Origin: UBA6168 sp964508135
GTDB taxonomy: Bacteria; Bacteroidota; Bacteroidia; Chitinophagales; Saprospiraceae
Assembly: GCA_964508135.1 (NCBI GenBank)
Contig: CAZDSU010000001.1
Coordinates: 62,001 to 126,000 of the forward strand
DNA: 64,000 nucleotides
Direction of reading: 5' to 3'
Shown here one piece after another: positions 56,388 to 64,000 of the stretch. Numbering within the stretch: the first letter of the stretch is position 1; every line of letters starts with the position of its first letter. The notes under the pieces are model-generated. The model saw only the letters and a list, made by a program, of their open reading frames with translations, had not been told where the DNA came from and made no database searches. The position numbers and the translations under genes were made by a program.

Positions 56388-58022
56388 TCAATCCTCCTTC
56401 ACGTCCACCCGAATCCTATCCTCCCGATTTGCCAGTTCCCAGGTCGTGTAAAAAATCAACCTTCCAATCTTCTCCATTTTCTCAAACATGATTTTGTCCA
56501 CCGTGTCGCTTGGTTGGTGGTAGTCCTTGTGGACGCCGGAAAAGTAAAAAATGGACGGAATGCCCTTCCTCGCAAAATTGTAGTGGTCGCTGCGGTAGTA
56601 AAAGCGGTTTGGGTCGTTCTTGGCGTTAAAAGTGTAGTCGAGGTCGAGTTGGGCGTACTCGGCGTTGGCCGCCTCGTTGATGTCGTGCAGCTCGGTGCTG
56701 AGTCGGTTCGAACCGATGACGTAGATGTAGTTTGGGTTGCCATCATGCTTGGGGTCGGTGCGGCCAATCATGTCCACGTTCACATCGGCCACCGTGTTTT
56801 CGAGCGGAAAAATCGGATGCTCCGAGTAGTATTCCGAACCAAGGAGCCCCTTTTCCTCGCCGCTCACCAGCAGGAACAGGATGCTGCGGCGTGGGCCTTG
56901 GCCGTCCTTTTTCGCTTGCGCAAACGCCTGTGCGATGTCCATGACCGTGCTGCTGCCAGAGCCGTTGTCGTCGGCACCGTGGTAGATGGCGGGGCCTTTT
57001 TTGCCAAGGTGGTCGTAGTGGGCGGATACGACGACGACCTCGTTTTTCAATCGTGGGTCGTTGCCTTCGATATAGCCGAGCACGTTGGAGCCGAGCAGTT
57101 GGCGCTTGTTTTTCTTCTGCACCATGCTCAGGCGACAGGGAAAATCCATGTGTGCGGGCTTGCCGGACTTCTTGATGCCGTCCCGCAGCTTTGCGAATTT
57201 CTTCATCTTTTTGCCCACAATCTCCTTAGCCAACGTGCTGGAAATGAACATGTTGTTGGTGTAACGCCCCTCTGGATTGCCGCCCTCGCCCATTCGCATC
57301 TCGCTGTTGAGGAGGGTCTTCCTGGCCTCGCCCACCGTCTTTTTGATGTCCGCATCAATGAGCAGCACCGTGGCGACGCCGTGCTGGTGCGCCACTTCGA
57401 GCTTTTTGCGCCAGTCAGTTGACCAAGGCGAAAGCTCCGGTGTGCCGGTGAGCCAGGAGTTGCCGTACTTGTCCACGGGTTCGTCCATGTAGATGAGGAT
57501 GGTCTTGCCCGTGAGGTCTTTGCCATTGTAGTCGCTGTACTTGGGGTCGTCAATGCCGTAGCCGAGGAAGATGACCTGGCCTGCGGCGAAGCGCTCCCGG
57601 TTGGAATTGGCGCTGGGGAACGAGACAAAGTCGCTCAGGTGGCGATGGCTTTCACCGTTGATGGTCAGCTCGATTTGGCCGTTGTCCCAGTTTTCGGCGG
57701 TGAAGGCGATGTTTTGAAAATAGGTGCCACTATCGCCGATGGTCGGAAAGCCGAGCTTCTCAAAATGCGCTGCGATGAACTCTGCGGCCTTGCGTTGGCC
57801 CTCCTGCCCGGTCTCCCGGCCCTCGAACTCGTCGGAGGCAAGCACGTTGAGGTAGTTCCTCATGTCCTCGGCGGTGATGGTGGCCGCGTAAGGGGCTGCA
57901 TTGGCAGTGGCCGTGAGCAGAGGATGGTCGGGCGGTGTGGTGGCTAGTTCGGGCGACAGTTGCGCCAGCAAAACAAAGGATGCAAAAACGGACAATGCCG
58001 TGGCGAGCAGGTATTTTTTCAT
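56388..58022 (-). CDS. M28-family metallopeptidase, exported
   Basis: Predicted 544-residue secreted peptidase. The signal peptide ends FVLLAQ. Residues ~75-285 contain a protease-associated-like insert (GYGIDDPKYSDYNGKDLTGK). The M28 catalytic part has SAHYDHLGKKGPAIYHGADD, NGSGSSTVMDIAQAF, LVSGEEKGLLGSEYYSEHPI, DVNVDMIGRTD and RSDHYNFARKGIPSIFYF, which carry two zinc ligands sets and the catalytic Glu. It removes N-terminal residues from peptides in related enzymes. No sorting domain is seen, so it may stay in the periplasm. It is followed on the other side by repeat sequence and a secreted protein gene. Confidence 0.92.
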   Translation of the reverse strand: MKKYLLATALSVFASFVLLAQLSPELATTPPDHPLLTATANAAPYAATITAEDMRNYLNVLASDEFEGRETGQEGQRKAAEFIAAHFEKLGFPTIGDSGTYFQNIAFTAENWDNGQIELTINGESHRHLSDFVSFPSANSNRERFAAGQVIFLGYGIDDPKYSDYNGKDLTGKTILIYMDEPVDKYGNSWLTGTPELSPWSTDWRKKLEVAHQHGVATVLLIDADIKKTVGEARKTLLNSEMRMGEGGNPEGRYTNNMFISSTLAKEIVGKKMKKFAKLRDGIKKSGKPAHMDFPCRLSMVQKKNKRQLLGSNVLGYIEGNDPRLKNEVVVVSAHYDHLGKKGPAIYHGADDNGSGSSTVMDIAQAFAQAKKDGQGPRRSILFLLVSGEEKGLLGSEYYSEHPIFPLENTVADVNVDMIGRTDPKHDGNPNYIYVIGSNRLSTELHDINEAANAEYAQLDLDYTFNAKNDPNRFYYRSDHYNFARKGIPSIFYFSGVHKDYHQPSDTVDKIMFEKMEKIGRLIFYTTWELANREDRIRVDVKED

Positions 58023-58029
58023 TGAAGAA

Positions 58030-58110
58030 GGTTTAGGGGTTTAGAGGGTTTAGGGGGTTTAGAGAAGTTCGTACTAAAACCTCCTAAAACCTCCTAAACT
58101 TTCTAAACCC
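58030..58110. repeat. Inverted GGTTTAG / CTAAACC arrays
   Basis: AGGTTTAG, GGGTTTAG, AGGGTTTAG, GGGGTTTAG (58030-58063) face CTCCTAAAA, CCTCCTAAAA, CCTCCTAAA and CTTTCTAAA (58070-58110). Units are eight to ten bases, so the period is less exact than in the other arrays. It lies in the gap between the M28 gene and the next + strand gene. Confidence 0.5.
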
Positions 58111-58238
58111 AATCGCCAGATAGACAGTGTGAATCTTGGTTTTGTTGCGTGGCTTGCGAATTTAAGGCCATTTTGTGGGCAGGGGTTTTGCATTTGGGGT
58201 AAATTGCGGCAATTCTTCTCAACCTTTAAACCTGCATC

Positions 58239-59864
58239 ATGAAAAACCTCATCGCTTCCTTTCTTTTCCTGTTGGTTTCCAATTTTGTTTTTGGGCAAAT
58301 TGAGTGGGTGGGCAACCACGACTTCTCGGAAGCGGCCACCGACATCGTGCGCACCTCTCAGGGGCAATACGTCCTTGTGCATGGCGATGGTAGTGGGTTC
58401 ACAGTGCTGGACACAGATGGTACGGTTATTTTTGAAAAACTGCTGAATGTGTATCAGACGGAATACTATTCTATGATTTCCGATGTCGTCGAGTTATCCG
58501 ACTCGTCAATTGTGCTTACTGTTAGTACGATAGACTGCGATGTCCTTGTGGACAGGTTTTACAGGTTTGACAAGGCTTGGAATGAAGTCTCACCTTATCA
58601 ATATGCCTATTCCACTGCTGGGCCTGCCGCAGTGCTTAACGACAACACCATCGTTTTTGGGTACGAAAATGCCAATTCCCTATCAAAATATGATAAATAT
58701 GGCAACGAGATTTGGCAGGTTAGTTTGTTCTTTCACAACATTACCGATTTGATAGTCATCCCCGACGACACCATTTTGGTGGCCACTATGAATGGCCTCC
58801 ACAAAGTGACAACTGATGGCGTGGTTGTCGAGGCGTTTACAAACCTGGTTTTCGACCGCCTCGATCTGCTGCCAAACGGCAATTTTTTGGCTCAAACCAA
58901 TGACCTGCTCCTGCTGTACGAACTCGATTATACCCAATTGGCTTCCTTCCAATTGCAAGGAGACAGCATCGTAAACCTTGCCTTTGACGAACAGGCCATT
59001 GCCGTGCTTTCCTCCGATTCAAGAATCATTCGTTTGGACAACAACCTGAACCAAATAGGCCAAACTACCCTGACAGGCCACAATCAGGTTTTCACCACCC
59101 TCGAGATGACCGAAAATGGCTACTTGGTGGGTGGCAGCGAGAAATATGGTAACGACCAGCATGGCAACAAATCGGCCTTCATCAAGGAGTTCACCTTGGA
59201 TGGGGCAACAGCGATCACAGGCAAGGACGCCGCCTTGAATCAAGTCAGCGTGACCGGCCAAATAACGGTCTTGCCGCAATGGTATCCTACCCTGAAGATG
59301 ACCGACATCCTATTGACCGTCGAAAATATGGGCACAACAACCATTGATGGGCTGCAAGCTAATGTGGAGTTCCCAGGTGTTCTTTGGGGCGAGTGTTTCC
59401 CGCCTCAGACCTTTACCAAGCGGTTTGGCAACCTGAACCTCCAGCCCGGCGCTGCCGCCACGCTGGTATGGGACAGCCTTTCCGTGCTTTTCGACAGCAA
59501 CCCAACTGGCAACCAAGTTGAACTCTGCTTTTGGACTTCCCTCCCCGACCACCAACTCGAAACCAACAACGACAACGACGTTAGCTGCACCGAGGTGCTG
59601 GTAGCAGCCCACGAGCCGTTCCCCATCAGTTTCTCCCACGCCTTCAATGCCGTGGCCGACGTGCTTTTCCTCGAAATGCTGACCGACGTGGACTTCGACA
59701 ATGCCAAAGCCAATATCTTCAATGCCGCCGGGCAGTTGGTACATGCTGAAAACATCACGTCCAGCTATCAAACCTTGCAATTGCAAGATTTATCCGATGG
59801 CGTTTATTTTCTGCAAATCGTGTCCGGGCAGCGAGTGGGATGGGGGAAGTTTGCGAAGTTTTGA
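58239..59864 (+). CDS. Type IX-secreted protein with propeller-like repeats
   Basis: Predicted 541-residue secreted protein. The signal peptide MKNLIASFLFLLVSNFVFGQ is nearly identical to that of the next gene. The middle (about 25-330) has repeated short strands with SNNDIKLD-like turns (FSEAATDIVRTSQGQYVLVH; LDLLPNGNFLAQTNDLLLLY), in the manner of a WD/TolB-like propeller. A CARDB-like domain (about 350-450) and a type A sorting domain near the C-terminus (ANIFNAAGQLVHAENITSSY) follow. No catalytic residues are evident. It is probably surface-attached or released. Confidence 0.8.
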   Translation: MKNLIASFLFLLVSNFVFGQIEWVGNHDFSEAATDIVRTSQGQYVLVHGDGSGFTVLDTDGTVIFEKLLNVYQTEYYSMISDVVELSDSSIVLTVSTIDCDVLVDRFYRFDKAWNEVSPYQYAYSTAGPAAVLNDNTIVFGYENANSLSKYDKYGNEIWQVSLFFHNITDLIVIPDDTILVATMNGLHKVTTDGVVVEAFTNLVFDRLDLLPNGNFLAQTNDLLLLYELDYTQLASFQLQGDSIVNLAFDEQAIAVLSSDSRIIRLDNNLNQIGQTTLTGHNQVFTTLEMTENGYLVGGSEKYGNDQHGNKSAFIKEFTLDGATAITGKDAALNQVSVTGQITVLPQWYPTLKMTDILLTVENMGTTTIDGLQANVEFPGVLWGECFPPQTFTKRFGNLNLQPGAAATLVWDSLSVLFDSNPTGNQVELCFWTSLPDHQLETNNDNDVSCTEVLVAAHEPFPISFSHAFNAVADVLFLEMLTDVDFDNAKANIFNAAGQLVHAENITSSYQTLQLQDLSDGVYFLQIVSGQRVGWGKFAKF

Positions 59865-59905
59865 ATTTAAATCCTTGAATTTCATCAACCGAAAAAGTCC
59901 AAATC

Positions 59906-60787
59906 ATGAAAAAGCTATTCACTTCTATCTCCTTTTTGCTGGTCTCAAATTTTGTTTTTGGGCAAATTGAGTGGGCCTCCACTGGCACTAAATGGTGGTA
60001 CTATTTCAAATTCGACAATGCATCGCCCATGATAACTGAAATCGAGTCGGCAGGGCAAGCCACAATTAGTGGAAAGAATTGCAAAATCATTACAGCATCT
60101 GACTTGTGGAACACGGATACCATTTACACTTATGAAGAAAATGGAAAAGTGTACAATGCAAGTGTCAGTGACGCCATATTTTTTCAACGATATGATTTCA
60201 ATGCAGAAATCGGAGACTCTTGGATAAACACGGGTGGGGCGTGGGGAAACGACACATTGACTTTTCATGTGGGCACTATTTTCAACATGGTGGTTGACGG
60301 AATTTCTTTTCAATTACAAAATGTAACCACAACTCGCCTCTCGTTGCCGGATAATAGCGCCTACGAATGGGTAATCGTCGGCATGGGAAGTAAGGAAAGT
60401 TTTGGACCGCCATATCCTACTGACCTGACAGTAGAAGGTTTCCCAGGCTTGGGATGTTTTCGTTCCGTGGAAACTGGCCTGATTAGCTTGGACAATATTC
60501 TGGATTGCCACGAATTATCACCAGTTGGCTTTGTCCATGAAAACAAAACCAGTCTCAATATTTTCCCCAACCCCACCTCCGAACACACCACACTCTCTTT
60601 CACCTTGCCATCTGGTACACTTTACAGCGTCCAAATCTTCAACAGTTTCGGCCAAAAAGTGCAGGAACACCAGCTTCCAATCGCCTTGGAAAGCTTGTTG
60701 ATTGATGACCTCCAAGCCGGTCTTTATTTCGTTGTTTTATTATCCAGCGGCCAGCCAATAAAAACCAAAAAACTCCTCCGCTTTTAA
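59906..60787 (+). CDS. Type IX-secreted protein of unknown function
   Basis: Predicted 293-residue secreted protein 41 bases downstream of the previous one. The signal peptide MKKLFTSISFLLVSNFVFGQ is followed by IEWASTGTKWWYYF; the DNA from 59948 to 59975 is identical over 28 bases to 58281-58308. The mature ~190 residues are beta-rich with no known motif (GESWINTGGAW-like phrases; LPDNSAYEWVIVGMGSKESF). The C-terminus is a type A sorting domain, IFPNPTSEHTTLSF and LLRF. No function is assigned. Confidence 0.75.
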   Translation: MKKLFTSISFLLVSNFVFGQIEWASTGTKWWYYFKFDNASPMITEIESAGQATISGKNCKIITASDLWNTDTIYTYEENGKVYNASVSDAIFFQRYDFNAEIGDSWINTGGAWGNDTLTFHVGTIFNMVVDGISFQLQNVTTTRLSLPDNSAYEWVIVGMGSKESFGPPYPTDLTVEGFPGLGCFRSVETGLISLDNILDCHELSPVGFVHENKTSLNIFPNPTSEHTTLSFTLPSGTLYSVQIFNSFGQKVQEHQLPIALESLLIDDLQAGLYFVVLLSSGQPIKTKKLLRF

Positions 60788-60855
60788 TCGGTTTCACCTA
60801 CATTTGGCCTACACCACAAATGGCCATTTACCGTTCATCATAAACCACTGAAAAC

Positions 60856-62907
60856 ATGTATTCATTCACCTACGGCGGCAAAAACGGCGAAACCTTCCAA
60901 CTTGCCGAAGCCAAAGACCTCATCGTGGTGCGCACCGTCGGCGACGCCCCGCTTGAAACACTTCCCCTCTCCTCCCAGTCCCGTGACATCGTGCCGAGCC
61001 TGCTGCCCATCGCTGCCTTCCCGGAGGCCAACGTGATGGTCTATCGCTGCATCGCCACGGAAGAAAAAACGGCCACGGCCATGCGCAACGCCGCCCGTAA
61101 AAACCTCTCGCAGGAGGACGGCGTCCGCTTCGCCGGGCGGGTGCTGAAAGACCCAGCCACTGGCAGCATCGTCGTTTACACCGAAAACATTTACCTCCAA
61201 TTCAAGCCCGATTTGCTCAAAAAAGATTGCGCAGCAATCATGAAAAAATACGACCTGAAAGTCAAGGAAGACCTCGGCATCACCCCCAATTCCTACTTCG
61301 TGGAAGCCCCAGAGGACACTGGCCTTGGGGTTTTTGAGCTGGCGCAAAAGCTGCTCGCACTGCCCCAAGTCGAAGCCTGCCACCCAGAGCTGGTGCGGGA
61401 GCGAAGGTTCAAGTCCGTACACCCGATGCAATGGCACCTGCGGGAGACACAGGTCAACGGCGTCTCCATCAGCCAGCACGCCAATGTGGAGGCCGCTTGG
61501 GAACTCAGCCGGGGCGCTGGCATCACCATCGCCGTGCTCGACGACGGGGTGGACACCTCGCACCCGGAGTTCAAGGACAAGGTTGCATTCCCCCGTGATA
61601 CCGTCACCAACACCGACGATGCCCAGCCAAAGCACCCCAGCGAACGCCACGGAACAGCCTGCGCCGGGGTGGCCTGCGCCAGTGGCAGCGGCAAAGCCAG
61701 TGGTGTAGCGCCCGATGCCAAGCTCATGCCCATCCGGCTCGGCAGCATCGGCAGCATCAGCGAGGCCAAGTCGTTCAAATGGGCCGCCGACAACGGGGCC
61801 GACGTGATTTCGTGCAGTTGGGGGCCGGAGGACGGCGCTTGGTGGAACGCCAACGACCCACTCCACACCAAACAGGCCCGCCTGCCCGACAGCGCCAAGG
61901 CCGCCATTGACTACGCCGTGGAAAAGGGGCGGGGCGGCAAGGGCTGCGTTATCACCTGGGCCGCCGGCAACGGCAACGAGGACGTGAAGTTTGACGAATA
62001 CGCCAGTTACCCGAAGGTCATCGCCGTGGCCGCCTGCAACGACAACGGGCGGCGATGCGTGTACAGCGACTTCGGCGATGCGGTCTGGTGCTGCTTCCCC
62101 AGCAACGATTTTTTTGAGCCGAGGCTCAACCCCGACCGACCAAAAACTCCCGGCATCTGGACGACCGACCGCACCGGGAAGAACGGCTACAACAGCGGTG
62201 GCATCAATGCCGAGCACCTCGTTGGCGACGTGGACGGGCAGTACACGGCCACTTTCGGCGGCACGTCGAGCGCCTGCCCCGGCGTGGCTGGCACGGTGGC
62301 GCTCATGCTCGCTGCCAATCCCGACCTCACTTGGGAGCAGGTGAAAACGGTCATTCGCAACTCCTGCGACCGCATTGACGAGACGATGGGCGCTTACGAC
62401 GCCAATGGCCACAGCCCGTTCTACGGCTACGGTCGGCTGAATGCACAGAAGGCCGTGCAGAACGCCATCGCTGCCGGGCAACCGAAGTCCGATGCGCCTG
62501 TTTTTAAGTTAAATGGCTTGGCTCAATTCAACAAAACCATCAATACTCCGCTGACGAACGATGTGGCCGTCGGCGAATTTGCTGTGCCGGAGCGCCTACT
62601 GGGGCTTCAACTGAGCTTGGAGCCGTTCCATCCCGACTTGCACGTTTCCTACAAATTGATGGTGAAAAATATGGGCGAAACCGCGCCCGCAACAGATGGT
62701 GCTGTCGCAAAAACGGCGGACAAGCGGCGTTCCGTGGTGGGCATTTCTATCTCGCTGGATGGCCTACTTGCCTCGAAATTAAAGGTAAAATATGCCGTGA
62801 AACTGAAGGGCAAAGCCAAGTGGGTGGAAGCGGAAAATGGGGCTTGGGCTGGCAGCGGCGATGCGAAGAAGGGGGCGACGGTGGAGGGGGTGCGGGTGTG
62901 GATTTGA
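60856..62907 (+). CDS. S8 subtilisin-family peptidase without signal peptide
   Basis: Predicted 683-residue serine peptidase. The catalytic triad is Asp229 (AVLDDGVDTSHPE), His265 (SERHGTACAGVAC) and Ser471 (FGGTSSACPGVAG), with oxyanion Asn372 in AAGNGNED. Residues ~1-200 form an unusual leading region and ~490-683 a beta-rich tail with YKLMVKNMGETAP. There is no signal peptide or sorting domain, so the location is unclear; it may be exported by another route or act inside. DDGVD is like proprotein-convertase subtilases. It is followed 58 bases later by a nuclease gene. Confidence 0.9.
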   Translation: MYSFTYGGKNGETFQLAEAKDLIVVRTVGDAPLETLPLSSQSRDIVPSLLPIAAFPEANVMVYRCIATEEKTATAMRNAARKNLSQEDGVRFAGRVLKDPATGSIVVYTENIYLQFKPDLLKKDCAAIMKKYDLKVKEDLGITPNSYFVEAPEDTGLGVFELAQKLLALPQVEACHPELVRERRFKSVHPMQWHLRETQVNGVSISQHANVEAAWELSRGAGITIAVLDDGVDTSHPEFKDKVAFPRDTVTNTDDAQPKHPSERHGTACAGVACASGSGKASGVAPDAKLMPIRLGSIGSISEAKSFKWAADNGADVISCSWGPEDGAWWNANDPLHTKQARLPDSAKAAIDYAVEKGRGGKGCVITWAAGNGNEDVKFDEYASYPKVIAVAACNDNGRRCVYSDFGDAVWCCFPSNDFFEPRLNPDRPKTPGIWTTDRTGKNGYNSGGINAEHLVGDVDGQYTATFGGTSSACPGVAGTVALMLAANPDLTWEQVKTVIRNSCDRIDETMGAYDANGHSPFYGYGRLNAQKAVQNAIAAGQPKSDAPVFKLNGLAQFNKTINTPLTNDVAVGEFAVPERLLGLQLSLEPFHPDLHVSYKLMVKNMGETAPATDGAVAKTADKRRSVVGISISLDGLLASKLKVKYAVKLKGKAKWVEAENGAWAGSGDAKKGATVEGVRVWI

Positions 62908-62965
62908 AAATGAGGTTGAAGGTTTTTTTTTGAAAAAACCTTTAACTTGGTCAAAAAATTAAGGC

Positions 62966-63544
62966 ATGAAAGTTTTAGAAAAGAAAATCACTTACCAGGA
63001 GTTCCGTGAAATGGAGTTCGACGACTCGGATGATGCTTGGTACGAATTAATAAACGGAAACCTAGTGAGAAAACAATCACCCACACTCGACCACCAACTC
63101 GTTTCAAGAGAAATTGGGTTTGTGCTTACTGCATATTCTAAAAAGACACGATCCGGCCAAGTGCTTTTTGCCCCGATGGATGTCGTGCTTGACGACAACA
63201 ACGCCTACCACCCTGATATTTTTTTCGTGAAAAAGGAACGATATTTCATTTTTGACGAAAAGGAAAAGGTGGTGATTGGTGCTCCTGATTTGGTGGTTGA
63301 AATCCTCTCTAAATCCACCGCTGCCGACGACAAAGGTGATAAACGAGACAACTACGAAAAATTCGGTGTCCGAGAATATTGGTTAGTTGACCCAATTAGA
63401 AAATCTATTGAAGTTTACGCTTTGGTGAACGAGCGGTTTAAGCTCATTTCTTACCTCGAAGAAAACGGTGTGCTAAAATCTTCGGTGCTGGAAGGGTTTG
63501 AAATGGACATCGAACAGGTTTTTTCGGAAGCAAAAATCAGTTGA
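62966..63544 (+). CDS. Uma2-family endonuclease-like protein
   Basis: Predicted 192-residue cytoplasmic protein of the Uma2 (DUF820) family with a PD-(D/E)xK nuclease core: NAYHPDIFFVKK, GAPDLVVEILSKSTAADDK and YEKFGVREYWLVDP. The start MKVLEKKITYQEFREMEFDD is the usual family beginning. Uma2 genes are abundant in cyanobacteria and Bacteroidota and are often thought to act in defence or mobile-element biology, though many lack shown activity. A small A/T-rich hairpin precedes it. Confidence 0.88.
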   Translation: MKVLEKKITYQEFREMEFDDSDDAWYELINGNLVRKQSPTLDHQLVSREIGFVLTAYSKKTRSGQVLFAPMDVVLDDNNAYHPDIFFVKKERYFIFDEKEKVVIGAPDLVVEILSKSTAADDKGDKRDNYEKFGVREYWLVDPIRKSIEVYALVNERFKLISYLEENGVLKSSVLEGFEMDIEQVFSEAKIS

Positions 63545-63548
63545 TTTT

Positions 63549-64000
63549 TCACGCCCGCAAATCCACCTCAAACAAGTCCCTCGACTTCCACCAGACCACG
63601 CTGACGATGGCCAGGGAAAGCGCTCCACCCGCCACCACCGAACGCACCGTGCCGAGCCAACTGGCCGCCATGCCCGACTCGAAAGCCCCCAACTCATTGC
63701 TGGCACTGAGGAAGATTCCGTTCACAGCACCCACCCTGCCTCGCATCTCGTCAGGCACCACCAACTGCAAAATCGTGTGACGGATGACCACGCTCACCGC
63801 ATCGAATGCCCCGGTGAAAAACAGCGCCACAATGGACAGCCAAAGGTTTTTTGACAAGGCAAAAACGATGGTGGCTACGCCAAAACCGGCCACTGCCAAG
63901 AGCATGTTGCGCCAAGCCTTGTCCATGACGGTAGTGCGGGTGAGCACAATCAAGGTCAGCACCGCTCCTACCGATGGGGCAGCCCGCAGCACTCCCAACC
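63549..64000 (-). CDS. MFS transporter, C-terminal part only
   Basis: The frame is open past the window edge, so only the last ~150 residues are seen. They contain four hydrophobic segments (SVGAVLTLIVLTRTTVMDKA; MLLAVAGFGVATIVFALSKN; LWLSIVALFFTGAFDAVSVV; SVVAGGALSLAIVSVVWW) and the phrase LVVPDEMRGRVGAVNGIFLS typical of major-facilitator proteins related to enterobactin exporters. It converges on the Uma2 gene with four bases between stop codons. Substrate cannot be told. Confidence 0.82.
   Translation of the reverse strand, partial: LGVLRAAPSVGAVLTLIVLTRTTVMDKAWRNMLLAVAGFGVATIVFALSKNLWLSIVALFFTGAFDAVSVVIRHTILQLVVPDEMRGRVGAVNGIFLSASNELGAFESGMAASWLGTVRSVVAGGALSLAIVSVVWWKSRDLFEVDLRA

Noticed and set aside
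60799..60806. TACATTTG upstream of the subtilase gene as a -7 box
   Set aside because: No TTG at a suitable distance; an eight-base match alone is expected by chance in this much sequence.
60862..62481. 539-codon antisense frame opposite the subtilase
   Set aside because: It mirrors the strongly coding subtilase frame, whose catalytic triad is complete; the antisense translation has no family motif and reflects codon bias.

Overview
The window looks like chromosome from a member of Bacteroidota, most plausibly a Saprospiraceae-like lineage. The signs are C-terminal type IX secretion sorting domains (type A on several proteins, type B on a 1767-residue surface protein), TonB-linked outer-membrane barrels, many lipoproteins with N-terminal lipoboxes, Bacteroidota-type -7 boxes (TAnnTTTG), and families that are mostly confined to this phylum (HYC_CC_PP proteins, DUF3347, MbnP next to di-heme peroxidases). 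No rRNA, tRNA or CRISPR array was seen. The species call is inference.

Layout. Positions 1-7.0 kb (+ strand) hold housekeeping and envelope genes: two cyclophilin lipoproteins, a polyphosphate-glucokinase-like ROK kinase, a small lipoprotein, a PadR regulator with a PspC/DUF2807 membrane protein, and an NTF2-like protein. Positions 7.1-33.6 kb (- strand) form one long copper-handling island. In transcription order it carries: a HYC_CC_PP protein, an HMBD lipoprotein, a periplasmic HMA protein, MbnP, a di-heme peroxidase, a galactose-oxidase-type copper radical oxidase, a second di-heme peroxidase, a MerT-like/GDCC fusion, a CPH-type copper ATPase, a Met-rich lipoprotein, a 40-residue membrane protein, a 19-cysteine copper-storage protein, an HMA-AraC regulator, an HMA-MauE-like membrane protein, a second CPH ATPase, a DUF3347 lipoprotein, a haem-binding protein, a multicopper oxidase fused to an outer-membrane-barrel-like tail, CusA, TolC and two CusB-like adaptors. 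Together these sense copper, store it, pump it out of the cytoplasm, oxidise Cu(I) in the periplasm and export it across the outer membrane; some members may instead be copper-using enzymes. Three tiny genes (18-22 codons) encode related cationic peptides ending in Cys. They sit just before CusA, the multicopper oxidase and one copper ATPase.

Positions 33.7-46.6 kb are mixed: a eukaryote-like sphingolipid delta-4 desaturase homologue, a TonB-type barrel with a small Gln/Lys-rich partner, a secreted protein, a nucleotidyltransferase fused to a flippase-like membrane domain, a TM2/TPR/SHOCT protein, and a second HYC_CC_PP protein followed by a TonB-dependent receptor. Positions 46.8-64 kb contain the giant type IX-secreted adhesin-like protein, a PLP enzyme, a conserved membrane protein, a glucosaminidase-like protein whose catalytic Glu appears replaced by Gln, a PIN toxin with its partner, an M28 peptidase, two secreted proteins sharing a signal-peptide region, a subtilase, a Uma2 nuclease and a truncated MFS transporter.

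Non-coding structure is unusually rich. A REP-associated transposase (RAYT) lies inside the copper-efflux operon with ten copies of its palindrome around it, some of which supply start codons of neighbouring genes. Several loci carry arrays of different degenerate heptamers in strict 7-nt register, often as palindromic pairs and once inside a coding gene. Long hairpins of several unrelated families occupy most other intergenic gaps.
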